Of a stretch of DNA of 64,000 nucleotides, positions 60,592-64,000 are shown piece after piece; the first letter of the stretch is position 1, and each line of letters starts with the position of its first letter. The DNA lies in the NCBI RefSeq assembly GCF_020483305.1, contig NZ_JACWAB010000006.1, forward strand, positions 1 to 64,000, written 5' to 3'. Source of the stretch: Arthrobacter sp. UM1 (lineage in GTDB: Bacteria; Actinomycetota; Actinomycetes; Actinomycetales; Micrococcaceae). The notes beneath the pieces are model-generated. The model was not told where the DNA came from and did not search any database. It was given only the letters and a program-made list of their open reading frames with translations. A program made the translations under genes and the position numbers.

Positions 60592-62538
60592 TCACTTCTG
60601 TTCAGGGGCCTCGTCTGAGGCCCCGCTCGGGGATGGGTGTGCGGTCTGGTCTTCCGGCTCGATCCGGGCGACCACCTGGTCCAGGGAGACCTGGTCTCCT
60701 GCGCCGACGAGAACCGTGACGGCTCCCGCGATGCTCGCCGTGATGCGGTGCTCCATCTTCATGGCCTCGACGGCGAGGACCGTCTGGCCTTCCTCGACGT
60801 GCGAGCCCGACTCGGCCTGGACGGCCACCACGGTGCCCGGCATCGGCGAGCGGAGCTCCGGCCCGGTCTCGCCCGGAGGGTGCTCGCGGTCCTGGAGCAT
60901 CCGCGCCACCTCGCCGGCCCGCGAGCGCACCGACAGGGCGAACGTCCGCTCCCCTTCCGTCACGTGCACGACGACGCCGGCCGCCGTGTCCGCGCTGCCC
61001 TCGCCGAGGGCCTTGCTCACGGTCCGGTCCGACGTCTCGGACGGCCGGGGCCGCTGAGAGAGACGGGCGCCGAGGGCGAACCCGTCCCTGGTCCAGGCGG
61101 TGCCCCCGCCTGTGAACGCGGGCGTCTTCTCCTGTCCGGCGAACTCGCGGACGAGCTGCTCGAGCTCCTCGTCCGGCTCGGCCCACTCGATCTCGGGGAC
61201 GATCCGCTCGATGAGCCCTGTGTCCAAGCGCCCTGCGAGGACCTCGGGATGGCTCACGAGCGCGTGGAGGAACTCGATGTTGGTCTCCACGCCGAGCACG
61301 ACGGTCCGCTCCAGCGCGCCGGCGAGACGCTCGAACGCCTCGCGCCGGGTGGCTCACCAGGCGATGGCCTTGGCGAGCATCGGGTCGTACTCCAGTCCGA
61401 CCACAAGGCCCTCGACGAGGCTGGAGTCCATGCGGATTCCGCGGCCGCGCGGCTCCTCGAGTCGCAGAACCGTGCCCTCGGTGGGCAGGAAGCCGCGGGC
61501 CGGGCTCTCCGCGTAGATGCGGGCCTCGACGGCGTGGCCGTTGAGCCGGACGTCCTCCTGCCGCAGCCTGAGGCTCTCCCCCGCCGCGATCCGGACCTGC
61601 TGCTCCACGAGGTCCACGCCCGTGACCATCTCCGTGACGGGGTGCTCCACCTGGAGGCGGGTGTTCATCTCCATGAAGTAGAACGTCTCCGGGTCCGCGT
61701 CCGAGACGAGGAACTCCACGGTGCCGGCGCCCACGTAGTCCACGGCGCGGGCCGCGTTGACGGCGGACTCGCCGATGCGCGCCCGCGTGGCCTCGTCCAG
61801 CAGCGCCGAAGGCGCCTCCTCGATGACCTTCTGGTGCCGGCGCTGCAGCGAGCACTCGCGCTCCCCGAGGTGGATGACGTTGCCGTGCTGGTCCGCGAGG
61901 ACCTGGACCTCGATATGGCGAGGCGTCTCGATGAGCTGCTCGATGAGGAGCGTGTCATCCCCGAAGCTCTGCTTGGCCACGCGCCGGGCCGCCGCCAGCG
62001 TCTCGGGCAGGTCCTCGAAGCGGTCCACGCGGTGCATGCCCTTGCCGCCGCCGCCTGCCGACGGCTTGATGAGGGCCGGGTAGACCATGTCCCGCGCCGC
62101 CTCGATGAGCTCGTCGTCCGAGAGGCCTGGCTCCGAGACGCCGCCCACGAGCGGGACCCCGTACTCGGCCACCTGCTGCTTGGCGCGGATCTTGTCCCCC
62201 ATAACCTCGAGCGCGTGCTCCCGGGGCCCGATGAACGCGATCCCCTCCCGCTCGCAGGCCCGGGCGAACTCGACGTTCTCCGCGAGGAAGCCGTAGCCGG
62301 GGTGGACGGCCTCCGCGCCGGTCTGGCGGGCGGCGTCGAGGATCGCCCCGATGCTGAGGTAGCTCTCCGCGGCCGCAGCAGGGCCGATCCGGACTGCGCG
62401 ATCCGCCTCGCGGACGTGGAGGGCCCCGGCGTCGGCGTCTGAGTACACCGCCACCGACTCGATGCCCATGCGGCGGAGGGTCCGGATGACCCGGACCGCG
62501 ATCTCGCCGCGATTGGCGATGAGGACTGTGCTGAACAT
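60592..62538 (-). pseudogene. Acyl-CoA carboxylase alpha subunit (biotin carboxylase/BCCP) interrupted by an in-frame TGA
   Basis: 649 codons in one frame with a single TGA at 61354-61356. Before it lie 394 residues of biotin carboxylase: ATP-grasp [61 protein letters not shown]. After it the frame continues without further damage: the rest of the carboxylase (VLGVETNIEFLHALV, AGRLDTGLIERI), the linker domain, and BCCP with the biotin lysine in VEAMKMEH. Homologues have Gly after AW, so GGA to TGA by one base is likely. As read, the product lacks its biotin. A sequencing error or read-through remains possible. Confidence 0.85.
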
Positions 62539-62546
62539 GGGTGCTC

Positions 62547-64000
62547 CTACATCCTGAAGAGGCCGAAGCGCGGCTCGGGCAGGGGCTGGAGGGAGACGGC
62601 CGCGAGCGCCATCGCGAGGACGCGCCGCGTGTCCTCGGGCTGGATCACACCGTCATCCCAGAGCCGGGCGGTGGAGTAGTACGGGCTTCCCTGGCGCTCG
62701 AACTGCTCGCGGACGGGCGCCTCGAACTCCTCCTGCTCCTCAGCGCTCATCTCCTCGCCGGAGGCGGCGAGCTGGTCCTTCTTCACCGTGGACAGCACGG
62801 AGGCCGCCTGCGGACCGCCCATGACGGAGATGCGCGCGTTGGGCCACATGAAGAGGAAGCGCGGGGAGTACGCCCGGCCGCACATCGAGTAGTTGCCGGC
62901 GCCGAACGACCCGCCGACGACGACGGTGAGCTTGGGGACGCGCGTCGTCGACACCGCCGTCACCATCTTGGCGCCGTTGCGGGCGATGCCGCCGGCCTCC
63001 GCGTCCCGGCCCACCATGAACCCGGTGATGTTCTGGAGGAAGACGAGGGGGATGCCGCGCTGGTCGCACAGCTCGATGAAGTGGGCGCCCTTCTGGGCGG
63101 ACTCGGAGAAGAGGATGCCGTTGTTGGCGACGATGCCCACCGGGTGTCCGTCGATGTGCGCGAACCCCGTGACGAGCGTGGTGCCGTAGTCCTTCTTGAA
63201 CTCGTGGAACTCGCTCGCGTCCACGAGGCGGCCGATGAGCTCGCGGACGTCGTATCCCGCATTGACGTCGCTCGGGATGATCCCCGCGAGGTCCGAGGCC
63301 TCCAGGTCCGGCTCCCGAGCGGCGATGACGTCCCAGGCCGCGGTCTTCTGCTGCGGCAGCGTGTCCACGATGTCCCGGACGATCTCCAGCGCGTGCGCGT
63401 CGTCCTCCGCGAGGTGGTCCGTCACGCCGGAGCGCACGGAGTGCAGCTCGCCGCCGCCCAGCTCCTCGGGGGTGACCACCTCGCCGATGGCCGCCTTCAC
63501 GAGCGGCGGCCCGCCGAGGAAGATGGTGCCCTGGTTGCGGACGATCACCGTTTCATCGCTCATGGCGGGCACGTATGCGCCGCCGGCCGTGCACGAGCCG
63601 AGCACGGCCGAGATCTGCGGGATGCCCTGCGCGGAGAGGTTGGCCTGGTTGAAGAAGATGCGGCCGAAGTGGTCCCGGTCCGGGAAGACCTCGTCCTGCA
63701 TCGGCAGGAAGGCACCGCCGGAGTCCACGAGGTAGACGCACGGCAGACGGTTCTCCGCCGCGATCTCCTGAGCCCGCAGGTGCTTCTTGACCGTCATGGG
63801 GTAGTACGAGCCGCCCTTGACCGTGGCGTCATTGCACACGACCATGCAGAGCCGCCCGCGGATGAGCCCGATTCCGGCGATCACGCCGGCGCCCGGGCAC
63901 ACGTCCCCGTACATGCCGTTGGCCGCGAGCGCCCCGACCTCGAGGAACGGCGAGCCCTCGTCCAGGACCCGCGCGATCCTCTCCCGCGGGAGCAGCTTCC
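62547..64000 (-). CDS. Acyl-CoA carboxylase carboxyltransferase (beta) subunit, partial
   Basis: Runs off the right window edge; 484 codons are visible and the frame is open to base 64000 ([23 protein letters not shown] before [10 protein letters not shown]). Biotin-dependent carboxyltransferase with both crotonase-like halves: [70 protein letters not shown] and [45 protein letters not shown]. The features are those of 3-methylcrotonyl-CoA or geranyl-CoA carboxylase beta chains. Eight bases upstream of the alpha subunit. Confidence 0.93.
   Translation of the reverse strand, partial: KLLPRERIARVLDEGSPFLEVGALAANGMYGDVCPGAGVIAGIGLIRGRLCMVVCNDATVKGGSYYPMTVKKHLRAQEIAAENRLPCVYLVDSGGAFLPMQDEVFPDRDHFGRIFFNQANLSAQGIPQISAVLGSCTAGGAYVPAMSDETVIVRNQGTIFLGGPPLVKAAIGEVVTPEELGGGELHSVRSGVTDHLAEDDAHALEIVRDIVDTLPQQKTAAWDVIAAREPDLEASDLAGIIPSDVNAGYDVRELIGRLVDASEFHEFKKDYGTTLVTGFAHIDGHPVGIVANNGILFSESAQKGAHFIELCDQRGIPLVFLQNITGFMVGRDAEAGGIARNGAKMVTAVSTTRVPKLTVVVGGSFGAGNYSMCGRAYSPRFLFMWPNARISVMGGPQAASVLSTVKKDQLAASGEEMSAEEQEEFEAPVREQFERQGSPYYSTARLWDDGVIQPEDTRRVLAMALAAVSLQPLPEPRFGLFRM

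Overview
The window is a high-GC chromosomal segment of an actinobacterium. The genus cannot be fixed by reading alone, but the gene set and order (ffs-gluQ-dnaX-recR-lysC, purSQL, a fused biotin cluster, DUF3151-fba, GTG starts, many ATGA/GTGA overlaps) suggest Micrococcaceae or a near relative. No rRNA operon, CRISPR array, prophage or intact transposase is visible. It is mostly core chromosome with a few accessory patches.

Layout. 1-4.4 kb: the end of a LamG-type protein, a family-2 glycosyltransferase, and two tandem paralogous surface proteins with a C-terminal membrane anchor. 4.4-12.2 kb: housekeeping block with tRNA-Ser, the small SRP RNA, gluQ, a very long dnaX, recR, a flavin/PPOX-type stress protein and lysC. 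12.2-15.3 kb: small conserved proteins and an AbiEi-like antitoxin without its toxin. 15.4-18.7 kb: purS-purQ-purL. 18.9-23.8 kb: 2OG-Fe(II) oxygenase, an Lrp regulator divergent from a LysE exporter, rlmN, a PfpI-family protein. 23.9-30.9 kb: biotin operon bioB-bioA-bioF::P450-bioD on the minus strand, divergent from a BioQ-type TetR repressor, with two palindromic operator candidates between them. 31-40.5 kb: fba-DUF3151, a 29-residue amphipathic peptide gene, SpoU methyltransferase, HAD phosphatase, hydroxyacid dehydrogenase, pyrE, nadE and an S4 protein. 40.6-48.1 kb: a His-rich lipoprotein, acyl-CoA dehydrogenase, acyl-CoA ligase, two crotonase-family enzymes and xth; here a small remnant carrying a broken DUF3800 gene sits between 40-bp direct repeats that are copies of a terminator. 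49-56 kb: secreted proteins of unknown function, three tRNAs (Phe, Asp, Glu), an MHS transporter, a small zincin, a tandem Usp protein and a CopC-like protein. 56.2-64 kb: an acyl-CoA catabolic operon (carboxyltransferase, biotin carboxylase/BCCP subunit, acyl-CoA dehydrogenase, MaoC, CitE-like lyase, EtfB, EtfA).

How the genes work together. BioB, BioA, BioD and the BioF::P450 fusion cover pimeloyl supply to biotin, assuming the P450 half does what BioI does. The biotin made would serve the acyl-CoA carboxylase at the right end, whose alpha subunit is interrupted by an in-frame TGA. The acyl-CoA dehydrogenases there would pass electrons to EtfAB.

The most unusual signals are the BioF::P450 fusion with an eroded P450 core, the terminator-flanked DUF3800 remnant, the in-frame stop in the carboxylase alpha subunit, and the 29-aa amphipathic peptide gene that is too short for ordinary gene callers.
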